A stretch of 64,000 bases of DNA from Actinokineospora alba (lineage in GTDB: Bacteria; Actinomycetota; Actinomycetes; Mycobacteriales; Pseudonocardiaceae). Below, in pieces: positions 51,358-59,524 of this stretch. The first letter of the stretch is position 1. Every line of letters starts with the position of its first letter. A program made the position numbers and the translations under genes. The notes under the pieces were generated by a model that saw nothing but the letters and a program-made list of their open reading frames with translations, made no database searches and had not been told where the DNA came from. The stretch spans positions 5,952,001 through 6,016,000 of the forward strand of contig NZ_SNXU01000001.1 of assembly GCF_004362515.1 (NCBI RefSeq), given 5' to 3'.

Positions 51358-52473
51358 GTGACCGGGCGGGTTCGGGCGGCGGCGCTCTACGCGGGTGGAT
51401 TTCTCGGGCCGTTCGCGGGGGCGGTGCCCACTTCGATGTTTCCCGAGCTCGGGGCCGAGTTCGGGGTGGCCGACCACACCGCCTCCCTCTCCCTCACCGC
51501 CTACCTCGTCCCGTTCGCGGCGCTGATGCTGTTCTCCGGGACGCTGGGCGCGAGGTGGGGCGCCGGGCGCAGTGTGCGGGTCGCCTACCTCGTTTATGTG
51601 GTTGCTTCCGTGGGCTGTGTGGTCGCCGGGTCGTTCGAGGTCTTCCTGGTGGCGCGGGCCGTGCAGGGCGGCGCCAACGCGTTCACCACTCCCCTGTTGC
51701 TCGCCGCCATCGGCGCGGTCACGCCCCGGGAGCGGCTGGGGCGGGCGCTCGGGCTGTTCGGGGCGCTGCAGGCGGCGGGCACGACGAGCGCGCCGCTGCT
51801 CGGCGGGCTCGCGGCCGAAGTGGACTGGGCGTGGGCGTTCGTCGCCGTCGGGGCCACGGCGGCGGTACTGGCGGTGGTGGGGCTGCCGTCGTCGCTGCGG
51901 GCGCCGTCCGGGGAGTCGCACCGGTTGCGGTCGGTGTGGCGGGCGGACGTGCTGCGGCCCGCCGCGGTCGCGCTGGTCGGGTGGGCGTGCCTGGGCGGGA
52001 TGGCGTTCATGGTGGCGCTGCGGGCGGTCGACGAGTTCGGGTTGGGCGCGGCGCAGCGTGGGGCGCTGTTGACCGGGTTCGGCGTGTTCGGGCTGCTCAG
52101 CGCCCACGCGGTGGGGCGGTCGATCGACCGGCTGGGGCCACGGCGGGCGGTTGTGCTCGGGGCGGTGGCGGGCGCGGTGCCGGTGGTCCTGGTCGGGGTC
52201 CTGCCGTGGATCCCCGCGATGGCGGCGGTGTGGGCGCTGGCCGGGATGACGACCCAGTTCGTCCAGGTGGGACTCAACACGCTGATCTTGTCCGACCCGG
52301 GGCCGAACCGGGCGGGCGCGCTGTCGGTCGTGCTGGCGTTCCGCTTCTTCGGCGGCGCCGCGGCACCGCCCGCGTTCACCCCGATCTACCAGGCCGACCC
52401 GGTGGCGGGCTTCGTCATCCCGGCCGCGCTGCTGGTGCTGGTGGTGCCGCCCGCGATGCGCCGCCGCCGTTAG
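51358..52473 (+). CDS. MFS transporter
   Basis: 371 residues from a GTG at 51358 (VTGRVRAAALYAGGFLGPFA); an open frame continues upstream but its translation is Arg/Pro-rich and unlike a transporter. Twelve hydrophobic segments. MFS features are SGTLGARWGAGRSVRVAYLV (loop 2-3) and VGRSIDRLGPRRAVVLGAVA (loop 8-9). The family pattern suggests drug or metabolite export by proton antiport. Substrate unknown. No adjacent regulator. Confidence 0.82.
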   Translation: MTGRVRAAALYAGGFLGPFAGAVPTSMFPELGAEFGVADHTASLSLTAYLVPFAALMLFSGTLGARWGAGRSVRVAYLVYVVASVGCVVAGSFEVFLVARAVQGGANAFTTPLLLAAIGAVTPRERLGRALGLFGALQAAGTTSAPLLGGLAAEVDWAWAFVAVGATAAVLAVVGLPSSLRAPSGESHRLRSVWRADVLRPAAVALVGWACLGGMAFMVALRAVDEFGLGAAQRGALLTGFGVFGLLSAHAVGRSIDRLGPRRAVVLGAVAGAVPVVLVGVLPWIPAMAAVWALAGMTTQFVQVGLNTLILSDPGPNRAGALSVVLAFRFFGGAAAPPAFTPIYQADPVAGFVIPAALLVLVVPPAMRRRR

Positions 52474-52696
52474 GCTCGCCGCACCGAAACCCCTCTTTTG
52501 GGGGATTGTTGATCTCGTACGACCTGACCTTCCGCCCCCTCGCCGATTCGGGCGGCTACTGATGTGGGGAATGTGCCTATGGCTCGGGCGTTTGAGCGGG
52601 CTGGGTATGTGAACTTTGAGCGGGCCCTTCACATGACTTGGGGCTAAGCCCTAAGCACGATCTTGTCGCTGGGTGCCCGTTCGGCCGCGAGGTCGC

Positions 52697-52771
52697 GGTG
52701 ACGTTTCGGGGGTTTCGCACGAACACGCCATCGAAGTTGGCAGTGTTCGTGCGGGACCCCGAAACGTCACC
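52697..52771. repeat. 75-bp inverted repeat between convergent genes
   Basis: GGTGACGTTTCGGGG (52697-52711) pairs with 52757-52771 and GCACGAACAC (52717-52726) with 52743-52752, with small offsets between. The loop is 16 nt. It lies in the 352-bp gap between the MFS gene and mshC, 55 bp past the mshC stop. It is another family of large intergenic hairpin, unrelated in sequence to copies A-C, and may act as a terminator for mshC. The rest of the gap shows nothing I can support. Confidence 0.7.
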
Positions 52772-52825
52772 ATCAAAGCGACCGAGCCGCGCCACCAGGC
52801 GCCATGACACAGCGACCGAGCCAAA

Positions 52826-54064
52826 TTACAGTTCGATCCCCAATAGGGCGTCGATCGCGGCCTTCGCCTCGGCGGGGGCGTTGTCCTCCGTGCCCTCGCC
52901 CAGCCTGGTCTGCTCCGCCCACGCGTCGATCGCGGCGATCGCGGCGGGGGTGTCCAGGTCGTTGGACAGGTGTTCGCGGATTTCGGCGATCAGGGGTGCG
53001 GCGTCGACGCCCTTGGCCGCGTTGACCGCTTCCCGCCAGCGGGCCATCCGCGTGACGGCCTCGTCGAGGACGTTCTGGGTCCAGGTGCGGTCTTCGCGGT
53101 AGTGGCCGGACAGCAGGCCCAGTCGCACCGCCATGATGTCGACGTTGTCGGCGCGCAGTCTTGAGACGAACACCAGGTTGCCGCGGGACTTGGACATTTT
53201 TTCGCCGTCCAGGCCGATCATCGCGGCGTGGGCGTAGTGCTGGGCGAAGGGGTTCCTGCCGGTCAGGGCCTCCGCGTGGGCGGCGCTGAACTCGTGGTGG
53301 GGGAAGATCAGGTCCGACCCGCCGCCCTGCAGGTCGAAGCCCATGCCCAGGCGGTTGAGGGCGATGGCGCTGCACTCGATGTGCCAGCCGGGCCTGCCCG
53401 GGCCCAGTTCGCTGTCCCAGCTCGGCTCGCCGGGCCGGGCGACGCGCCACAGGAGGGCGTCGAGGGGGTGGCGCTTGCCCTTGCGGTCCGGGTCTCCGCC
53501 GCGCTCGGCGAAGTACTTCGCCATGGTCTGCTCGTCGTAGCGGGACTCGGCGCCGAACTGGCCGCTTGCCTGGTGGTCGAAGTAGATGTCCGGGAACTCC
53601 GGGTCGTCGGCGTGGTAGGCCGCGCCGTTGGCCAGGAGCTTCGCCACGGCCTCGACGACCTCCGGGATCGCTTCGACGGCCCCGATGTACTCGCGCGGCG
53701 GCAGCACCCGCAGCGCGGTCATGTCCTCGCGGAACAGCGCCGTCTCCCGCATCCCCAGCACGACCCAGTCGTCCTGGTCGCGCTCGGCGCGCTCCAGCAG
53801 CGGGTCGTCGATGTCGGTGACGTTCTGGACGTAGTGCACCTGATGGCCGTTGTCCAGCCACACGCGGTGGACCAGGTCGAACGCGAGGTAGGTCGCCGCG
53901 TGCCCGAGGTGCGTGGCGTCGTACGGGGTGATCCCGCAGACGTACATGGTCGCGGTGGGCCCCGGGGTGGTCAGGCGGATCTCGCCCGCGCTGGTGTCGT
54001 GGAGCCGAAGCGGGCGCGGCGTGCCGGGCACCCGCGGCACCGGATGGGATTGCCAGGTCTGCAT
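52826..54064 (-). CDS. mshC: Mycothiol cysteine ligase MshC
   Basis: 412 residues. Homologous to cysteinyl-tRNA synthetase but lacks its anticodon domain. The zinc cysteine is Cys43 in MYVCGITPYDATHLGHAATY, which includes the HIGH-type motif HLGH (52-55). The second zinc region is PGWHIECSAIAL, and KMSKSRGN is the ATP loop. It joins cysteine to glucosaminyl-inositol, the third step of mycothiol biosynthesis. Location after metH and the PAC2 gene matches M. tuberculosis Rv2130c. Confidence 0.95.
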   Translation of the reverse strand: MQTWQSHPVPRVPGTPRPLRLHDTSAGEIRLTTPGPTATMYVCGITPYDATHLGHAATYLAFDLVHRVWLDNGHQVHYVQNVTDIDDPLLERAERDQDDWVVLGMRETALFREDMTALRVLPPREYIGAVEAIPEVVEAVAKLLANGAAYHADDPEFPDIYFDHQASGQFGAESRYDEQTMAKYFAERGGDPDRKGKRHPLDALLWRVARPGEPSWDSELGPGRPGWHIECSAIALNRLGMGFDLQGGGSDLIFPHHEFSAAHAEALTGRNPFAQHYAHAAMIGLDGEKMSKSRGNLVFVSRLRADNVDIMAVRLGLLSGHYREDRTWTQNVLDEAVTRMARWREAVNAAKGVDAAPLIAEIREHLSNDLDTPAAIAAIDAWAEQTRLGEGTEDNAPAEAKAAIDALLGIEL

Positions 54065-54215
54065 GACTCCGACATTAATCGCACCGACTTCGGCGACCGG
54101 GTGAATTCAGTGTGTGGACGGCCTGCGCAGTCAATTGTGTGACCTCCGTTACATACCCTGGTGGTGGGCCGATCACATAAGCAGGTGGGAGCACGCTGGG
54201 AGAGGGGCCGGGACC

Positions 54216-55412
54216 ATGACGGAGCCGCAGGACACACCACAAGGCGGGACAACCGGACGCTATCTGGTGCTGATGGAGGACCACGCCGTCGAGGCGGTCG
54301 ACGCGGGCACACGCCAGATGGGCGACGTGGCGGGAATCCGCGCCGCCAGCAACGCCGACACCGAGGACGCGGAAGTCGACTTCCAAGGCACCGAGGGGCT
54401 GGTGCTGCGCGAACTCGGCATCGCCATCGTCAACGCCGATCCCGACCAACTGGCCGCGCTGGACCGCGCGGCGCACGAGCCGGGCCCGCTGTCGCTGGTC
54501 GAGCCGGAGCGGCGGGTCTACGCGATCAGCGCCCTGCCCGCCGAGGAGCCGCTCGCGGTCGACGAGAGCCAGTTCACCTGGGGCATGCAGGCGGTACGCG
54601 CGCAGCTGAGCCAGGCGACCGGCGAGGGCATCCGGGTGGCCGTGCTCGACACCGGCTTCGACGTCAACCACGCCGACTTCGCCGGGCGCTCGGTCACGAC
54701 CAGCTCGTTCATCCAGGGCGAGGACGTGCAGGACGGCCACGGCCACGGCACACACTGCATCGGCACCGCGTGCGGTCCGCGCGACCCGGCGGAGGGTCCC
54801 GGCTACGGCATGGCCTACAAGTCGGAGATCTTCGCGGGCAAGGTGCTGAGCAACCGCGGGTCCGGCACCGACGGCGGCATCCTCGCCGGCATCGCGTGGG
54901 CGATCACCAACGGCTGCCCGATCGTGTCGATGTCCCTGGGCGCCGCCACCCGCCCCGGCGACCCGTACTCCCGCACCTATGAGAGTGCAGCCAACCGCGC
55001 GATGGCGCAGGGGACGCTGATCATCGCGGCCGCGGGCAACGAGTCACGGCGGCAGAACGGCCGGATCAACCCGGTCGGCCACCCGGCGAACTGCCCGTCG
55101 ATCATGGCGGTCGGCGCGGTGGACGTGAACATGGCGATGGCGTGGTTCTCGTGCGGCACGGTCGACGAGATCGGCCAGGTCGACATCGTCGGGCCGGGCG
55201 TGGACGTGTACTCGTCGTGGCCCGCTCCCCTGGGACACAACAGGATCAGCGGCACGAGCATGGCCACCCCGCACGTCGCGGGCGTGGCGGCGCTCATCGC
55301 CCAGGCGACCGGCGCGCGGGCGTGGGAGTTGTGGGCGAGACTGAGCCAGATCGCACGGCGGCTGCCGCTGCCGTCCACCGACGTGGGAGCGGGGCTGGTG
55401 CAGGCGCCATGA
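54216..55412 (+). CDS. Cytoplasmic S8 subtilisin-like protease
   Basis: 398 residues from the ATG at 54216 (GAGGGG-type site upstream). No signal peptide is present: the start is MTEPQDTPQGGTTGRYLVLM. Residues 14-110 look like a short beta-alpha prodomain (YLVLMEDHAVEAV, ending ERRVYAISA). The catalytic residues are Asp145 (VAVLDTGFD), His177 (GHGHGTH), Asn275 (AAAGNES) and Ser348 (SGTSMATPH), all intact. The stop overlaps the start of an 85-residue I9-like gene. Unlike the 1021-residue secreted subtilase at 26-29 kb, this one appears to act inside the cell. Confidence 0.9.
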   Translation: MTEPQDTPQGGTTGRYLVLMEDHAVEAVDAGTRQMGDVAGIRAASNADTEDAEVDFQGTEGLVLRELGIAIVNADPDQLAALDRAAHEPGPLSLVEPERRVYAISALPAEEPLAVDESQFTWGMQAVRAQLSQATGEGIRVAVLDTGFDVNHADFAGRSVTTSSFIQGEDVQDGHGHGTHCIGTACGPRDPAEGPGYGMAYKSEIFAGKVLSNRGSGTDGGILAGIAWAITNGCPIVSMSLGAATRPGDPYSRTYESAANRAMAQGTLIIAAAGNESRRQNGRINPVGHPANCPSIMAVGAVDVNMAMAWFSCGTVDEIGQVDIVGPGVDVYSSWPAPLGHNRISGTSMATPHVAGVAALIAQATGARAWELWARLSQIARRLPLPSTDVGAGLVQAP

Positions 55413-55666
55413 ACGATGTCGACGAACCGCTCGAGCGGGTGATGGTGACCCTGGACGACGCCGGGCTGTCCCGGGTCGACGAGGTCGTGGCCGAACTCCG
55501 CCGGGCCGGGATGGACGTCGAGCAGATCATCGAGCCGGTGGGCACCATCACCGGCTCGGTGCCGCTCGACGCGCTGGACGCGGTGCAGGACGTGACCGGG
55601 GTGGACTTCGTGGAGCCGCAGGTCGCCGCGTTCCAGATCCCGGACCCGGACGACGACATTCAGTAG
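55409..55666 (+). CDS. Small I9-like protein, candidate inhibitor/chaperone of the adjacent protease
   Basis: 85 residues from an ATG that overlaps the protease stop (ATGA). The pattern is beta-alpha-beta-beta-alpha-beta: RVMVTLDDAG, SRVDEVVAELRRAGMDVEQI, PVGTITGSVPLDALDAVQDV, TGVDFVEPQVA. The order and the ITGSVP turn followed by a helix and gVxxVE strand are those of subtilisin propeptide/I9 inhibitors. The C-terminus is acidic (PDPDDDIQ). A separately encoded propeptide would control the activity or folding of the cytoplasmic protease. Family assignment is by pattern only. The last 7 bp overlap the convergent channel-like gene. Confidence 0.7.
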   Translation: MNDVDEPLERVMVTLDDAGLSRVDEVVAELRRAGMDVEQIIEPVGTITGSVPLDALDAVQDVTGVDFVEPQVAAFQIPDPDDDIQ

Positions 55667-56466
55667 GCGCGTTTCGGGGCGTCCGCGGGGGCGAACTCGG
55701 GCAGGTCCTTGTGGGCGCCCTCGCGGACGGCCTGGCGGATCTGCTCGATGTTCTCGCGCAGCATGTCCGAGATCAGCTCGTCGGTGCGCGGGTCGGCGAG
55801 CATCTCCAGGACCACCCGCAGGGTCGCGTCGGTGACCGCGCCGACGATCTCGTCGTGGAACGGCAGCACCCGCAGCCTGCCCACCTGCCGGTCGTGTTTG
55901 AGCTTCTCCAGCACCATCTCCCGGATCTCCACCCGGTTCTCCTCCAGCGCGCCCGCGACGTTGCGGGCATAGTGGCCGGTGCGCAGGACGGAGACGACCT
56001 CTTCGAGCACGGCGACGGTGAGCGGTTTCTTGACCACGTCGATGAGCAGGCCGCCGAAGCGCCCCATGGCCCGGTGGGCGAGTTCCTCGCTGACCGAGCG
56101 GTCCACGGGCATGTGCAGCCGGGTCATGATCACCGCGATCCGCCACACCCGCAGCAGCCGGAACGCGCGGAACGCGAGGTGCGACACCGGGATCATGCCG
56201 ACCACGTCGTACCAGTTGTGCCACAGGAACCGCCGGGTGAAGCCCGCCGTCCGCCAGCGCCAGAGGAACTCCACGGCGAACACCCCGCAGAGCGCCCAGT
56301 CGATCCGGGTGATGAGGGTGGCGACGTCGGGTGCGGGCTTCCAGAACGTCCGGTAGGTCAGCAGGCCGACGGCGAACAGCGCCAGCAGCAGCATCAGCCA
56401 GTCGTCCAGACTGACCCGATGCTTCTTCGGCGAACCCGCCAGTGAGATGACCATGACCACAAACAT
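55660..56466 (-). CDS. Voltage-sensor-like ion transporter family protein lacking a pore
   Basis: 268 residues. Four N-terminal transmembrane segments: DDWLMLLLALFAVGLLTYRT; ALCGVFAVEFLWRW; WYDVVGMIPVSHLAF; and an S4-like helix with regularly spaced arginines, FRAFRLLRVWRIAVI. No S5-pore-S6 or selectivity filter follows. Instead there are about 140 soluble residues with helices (LEENRVEIREMVLEKLKHDR). Annotated relatives are called ion transporters, but the architecture resembles a voltage-sensing module linked to a cytoplasmic domain. Function unknown. Confidence 0.72.
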   Translation of the reverse strand: MFVVMVISLAGSPKKHRVSLDDWLMLLLALFAVGLLTYRTFWKPAPDVATLITRIDWALCGVFAVEFLWRWRTAGFTRRFLWHNWYDVVGMIPVSHLAFRAFRLLRVWRIAVIMTRLHMPVDRSVSEELAHRAMGRFGGLLIDVVKKPLTVAVLEEVVSVLRTGHYARNVAGALEENRVEIREMVLEKLKHDRQVGRLRVLPFHDEIVGAVTDATLRVVLEMLADPRTDELISDMLRENIEQIRQAVREGAHKDLPEFAPADAPKRAY

Positions 56467-56520
56467 GTCACGGTGGGCGCGCGCTGACCACTCGCCCCTC
56501 CTGAACCGGGCCGGGAAGTC

Positions 56521-57225
56521 CTAGCGGTATTCGGGGTTGTGGAAGTCGAAGCGGGCGCCCGCGTCCCACTTGGTGCGCTGGTTGCCCTGAGCGGGGAAGC
56601 CGCCTGCGTCGCGCAGCATGCGGGCCAGGTGCATGAGGTTCCACGTCATGAAGGTGGTGTTGCGGTTGGTGAAGTCGTTCTCCGGGCCGCCCGAGCCCTT
56701 GTCCAAATAGGAGGGTCCGGGGCCCGCTTCACCGATCCAGCCCGCGTCGGCCTGCGGCGGGATGGCGTAGCCGATGTGCTGCAGGCTGTAGAGGATGTTC
56801 TGCGCGCAGTGCTTGATGCCGTCCTCGTTGCCGGTGATCAGGCAGCCCGCGACCCGGCCGTAGTAGGCGTACTGGCCGACGTCGTTGAGGACGCCGGACA
56901 GGGCGTAGAGGCGTTCGATCACCCGTTTGGTGACCGAGCTGTTGTCGCCGAGCCAGATCGGTCCGGCGATGACCAGGATGTCGGCGGCCATCACCCGCTC
57001 GGTGAGCGCGGGCCACTCGTCGGTGGCCCAGCCGTGCTCGGTCATGTCCGGGTAGACCCCGGTGGCGATGTCGTGGTCGACCGCCCGGAACTGGTCGACC
57101 GACACCCCGTTGGTGGACATGATCCCGGCGCTGGCGTCGACGAGCCCTTGGGTGTGGCTCTGCTCGGGAGAGCGCTTGAGGGTGCAGTTGATGAACAGCG
57201 CGCGCAGGCCGTCGAAGTCCGTCAC
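56521..57225 (-). CDS. Flavodoxin-fold NAD(P)H-dependent oxidoreductase
   Basis: 234 residues from a GTG at 57225, with GGGAGAG upstream. The flavodoxin-like/FMN-reductase fold shows LRALFINCTLKRSPEQSHTQ (FMN phosphate loop), ADILVIAGPIWLGDNSSVTK and VAGCLITGNEDGIKHCAQNI. It probably reduces quinones or flavins using NAD(P)H. No partner is evident. It is divergent from the MEDS/HATPase gene. Confidence 0.82.
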   Translation of the reverse strand: MTDFDGLRALFINCTLKRSPEQSHTQGLVDASAGIMSTNGVSVDQFRAVDHDIATGVYPDMTEHGWATDEWPALTERVMAADILVIAGPIWLGDNSSVTKRVIERLYALSGVLNDVGQYAYYGRVAGCLITGNEDGIKHCAQNILYSLQHIGYAIPPQADAGWIGEAGPGPSYLDKGSGGPENDFTNRNTTFMTWNLMHLARMLRDAGGFPAQGNQRTKWDAGARFDFHNPEYR

Positions 57226-57406
57226 CGGCGTCTCTCCCTTTCACGTCGACGCCCCAGTGTCGCGCCCCCGGCCATGCCTCGCCGCTCGAGCCTCCCGCGA
57301 GTACTCTTCGCAATGCCTGGCGGGACGGGCAACTCACGTGCGCCCGTCGCGTCCTGGGAGACAGGACGACGCCCGCATGGACCGGCCCGGAGGACGTGAC
57401 AACCGC

Positions 57407-57484
57407 GTGAGCGAGCTTGCGAGCGAATCAATGTCACAGTGCCCACGCGAGTGGAGCCACCGAACCTGTGAGGTGGCGGCATGA
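57407..57484 (+). other. Possible 25-codon leader ORF coupled to the MEDS gene
   Basis: A GTG at 57407 opens VSELASESMSQCPREWSHRT and a few more codons, ending at a TGA that overlaps the ATG of the following gene (ATGA). A GGAGG lies 13 nt upstream, which is far. It may be a translational leader or chance. The 57226-57480 interval otherwise holds only the divergent promoters. Confidence 0.25.
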
Positions 57485-58386
57485 GCGCACCCGGTTTCGC
57501 ACACGAGGCTCTCGTGTACCGCGATGAGGCCGGCTACCTCGAGGGGACGAGCGCCTTCCTGCGCGCGGGCCTCGCCGCGGGGGAGGCGGTGTTCGCACTG
57601 GTCCGCCCCGCCGCCATCGACGGCCTCCGGGACGCCCTGGGCGACGACGCCGACCGCGTGCGGTTCCTCGACATGACCGAGGTCGGCCGCAACCCGGCCC
57701 GCATCATCCCGACCCTGCGCTCCCTGATCGCCGACGCGGGCGACCGGCCCGCACGGGCGGTCACCGAGCACACCTGGCCGGGCCGCAGCGAGGAGGAGAC
57801 CGCCGAGACCCTGCTGCACGAGGCATTGGTCAACGTGGCCTTCGAGGACACCGACCTGCGCCTCCTGTGCCCCACGGACCCCGAGTTCCTGGCCGACGCC
57901 GAACACAGCCACCCGATTCTTGTCGAGGGCGACGATCGCAGGCAGAGCGACCGGTTCGACCCGAAACTGGCCGACATCGAGTTCGCGGGCGACCTCCCCG
58001 CTCCCGAAACGGTCTCGGATGTCGCCCACTTCAACCTCGACGACCTTCCGGAACTGCGCGACCTGGTCACCATTCGGGCCAGCGGCTTCGGGCTGCCGCG
58101 GGCCCGGGCATTGGACCTGACGCTGGCGACCAACGAGATCGTCACGAACAGCATCTGCCATGGCGGCGAACGCGGGACGCTGCGGGTGTGGGACGAAGAG
58201 GACGCGGTGGTGTGCGAGGTCAGTGACGGGGGGCAGATCACCGATCCGTTGGTGGGGCGGATCGTGCCGAGGCCTTCGGTTCCTGGTGGGCGTGGGGTGT
58301 GGCTGGCTAATCAGCTGTGCGATCTGGTGCGGATTCGGTCTACTGCTGTGGGGACTGTTGTGCGGTTGCACATGGCTAAGCCCTGA
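57481..58386 (+). CDS. MEDS-HATPase regulator (anti-sigma/sensor kinase-like)
   Basis: 301 residues. Residues 1-170 form a MEDS sensing domain (ALVYRDEAGYLEGTSAFLRA, VTEHTWPGRSEEE, ALVNVAFEDTDLRLLCP). Residues about 185-301 form a GHKL ATPase of the RsbW type: N box LATNEIVTNSICHGG, G1 box CEVSDGGQITDPLVG, and GGRGVWLANQLCDL. No His phospho-acceptor domain is present. Such proteins are usually serine kinases/anti-sigma switches in stress signalling. A GAGGTGG ribosome site precedes the ATG. No sigma or STAS partner is in the window's vicinity. Confidence 0.85.
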   Translation: MSAPGFAHEALVYRDEAGYLEGTSAFLRAGLAAGEAVFALVRPAAIDGLRDALGDDADRVRFLDMTEVGRNPARIIPTLRSLIADAGDRPARAVTEHTWPGRSEEETAETLLHEALVNVAFEDTDLRLLCPTDPEFLADAEHSHPILVEGDDRRQSDRFDPKLADIEFAGDLPAPETVSDVAHFNLDDLPELRDLVTIRASGFGLPRARALDLTLATNEIVTNSICHGGERGTLRVWDEEDAVVCEVSDGGQITDPLVGRIVPRPSVPGGRGVWLANQLCDLVRIRSTAVGTVVRLHMAKP

Positions 58387-58423
58387 AGTCTCCGGGCGTT
58401 GCTGGCTTTGCTTCGACTGTGAC

Positions 58424-58565
58424 GCCTGTTTGGGTGGTTCGCCTTGATTTGGGGACCCCGGAAATGGGCCTGCGCGGGTAAAGCGGGCAGGATAGGGAAA
58501 CTGCCCCGCGCCGCGAAAGTTTAGGCCCATTTCACCCCAAATCAAGGCGAACCACCCAAACAGGC
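58424..58565. repeat. Nested inverted-repeat element, copy C
   Basis: Outer 31-bp arms (58424-58454 and 58535-58565) pair perfectly. An inner stem AAATGGGCCT (58462-58471) pairs with 58523-58532. The loop folds again (GGGCAG with CTGCCC). Relative to copy A, the arms differ only by ATTCGGGG to ATTTGGGG, with the matching change in the opposite arm, so pairing is preserved. It lies between the MEDS gene and the convergent enoyl-CoA hydratase gene. Confidence 0.85.
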
Positions 58566-58611
58566 CGTTGGGATTGGCCCGTTGCGATAGGGGTGGGTTA
58601 GGCAGATCAAA

Positions 58612-58717
58612 TCGATCAGTCAGTCTGCGATCAACGGGCCTGCGATCGGTCAGCCTGCGATCAACCGGGCCTGCGATCAGTCAGTCTGCCATCAGTCAGC
58701 CTGCGATCAATCGGGGC
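58612..58717. repeat. Tandem ~15-bp repeats
   Basis: About seven head-to-tail copies of a unit like CGATCAGTCAGTCTG, alternating with CGATCAACGGGCCTG variants. The tract lies 30 bp past the stop of the enoyl-CoA hydratase gene and next to element copy C, the same pairing of tandem repeat and inverted repeat seen near 10.3-11 kb. Confidence 0.65.
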
Positions 58718-58747
58718 GTTTCTCGGGTCAATGGCGCGTTTGTCGGG

Positions 58748-59524
58748 TCAATCGGCGCGGCGGATCCAGCGGCCGCCTGAGTGTTGGACTCGGGACTGGC
58801 GCAGTGTTTCCAGGTAGTCGGCGATGTTGGAAAGGGCCTTGGGTGACTGCCACAGCGCCGTCACCTTCGGGTCGTCCACTCCCCTGGCCGCCTCGATCCG
58901 GGTGCGGGCTGGGCGGTGGAGCTGGCGCTTCGTCAGGGCGAATGCCGCCGGCGGGATTCGGGACAACGCGGTAGCGCGAGTCAGGGCTCGGTCGAGGAGA
59001 TCGTCGGGTCCCACCACCTCATCGACCAATCCCACCGACCTCGCGGCCTCGGCGTCCAGCACCGCGCCTGTGTTGATCAACCGCTGGGCGTGGTGGCCGA
59101 CTGCGTGGCGGATTATTTCCAAAGCCGCCACCGGGAACGGGACGCCGACCAGCAGTTCCGTGAGCCCGATCCGCCCGGCGGACATGATGCGGTAGTCCGC
59201 TGCGGCGGCGATGACGCAGCCGCCGGCGATCGCTGCCCCGCCGACGGCGGCGATGACCGGTCGTGGGCAGTCGAAGACGGCCAGGAACGCCTTGCTGAGA
59301 GCGGGCAGGAAATCGGCGACGTAGTTCGCCCCGCCCTCCACGACGCGGCGGAGGTCTACGCCCGCGCTGAAGGCCTGGCCCGCGCCGGTGATGATCAGGC
59401 CGTCGGCCACCAGGCTGCTGACGGTACGGCTGATGGCCTCGCACAGTTCGAGGTCGAGTGCGTTGACCTTGCCGTGGTCGATCCGCAGGACAGCTAGGTC
59501 GCCGTGCGCTTCGACGGTGATCAT
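58748..59524 (-). CDS. Enoyl-CoA hydratase/isomerase family protein
   Basis: 258 residues from an ATG that overlaps the stop of the C25/CHAT gene (ATGA). The crotonase fold has oxyanion-hole loops AFSAGVDL (about 51-58) and AIAGGCVIAAAAD (98-110). In hydratases the second loop carries a catalytic Glu (GGCE); here it is Val104. The second catalytic Glu is kept (LTELLVG, Glu123). It may therefore be an isomerase, a hydrolase-type crotonase, or non-catalytic. It is the last of four tightly coupled genes with a protease/ATPase system, an odd place for a fatty-acid enzyme. Confidence 0.85.
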   Translation of the reverse strand: MITVEAHGDLAVLRIDHGKVNALDLELCEAISRTVSSLVADGLIITGAGQAFSAGVDLRRVVEGGANYVADFLPALSKAFLAVFDCPRPVIAAVGGAAIAGGCVIAAAADYRIMSAGRIGLTELLVGVPFPVAALEIIRHAVGHHAQRLINTGAVLDAEAARSVGLVDEVVGPDDLLDRALTRATALSRIPPAAFALTKRQLHRPARTRIEAARGVDDPKVTALWQSPKALSNIADYLETLRQSRVQHSGGRWIRRAD

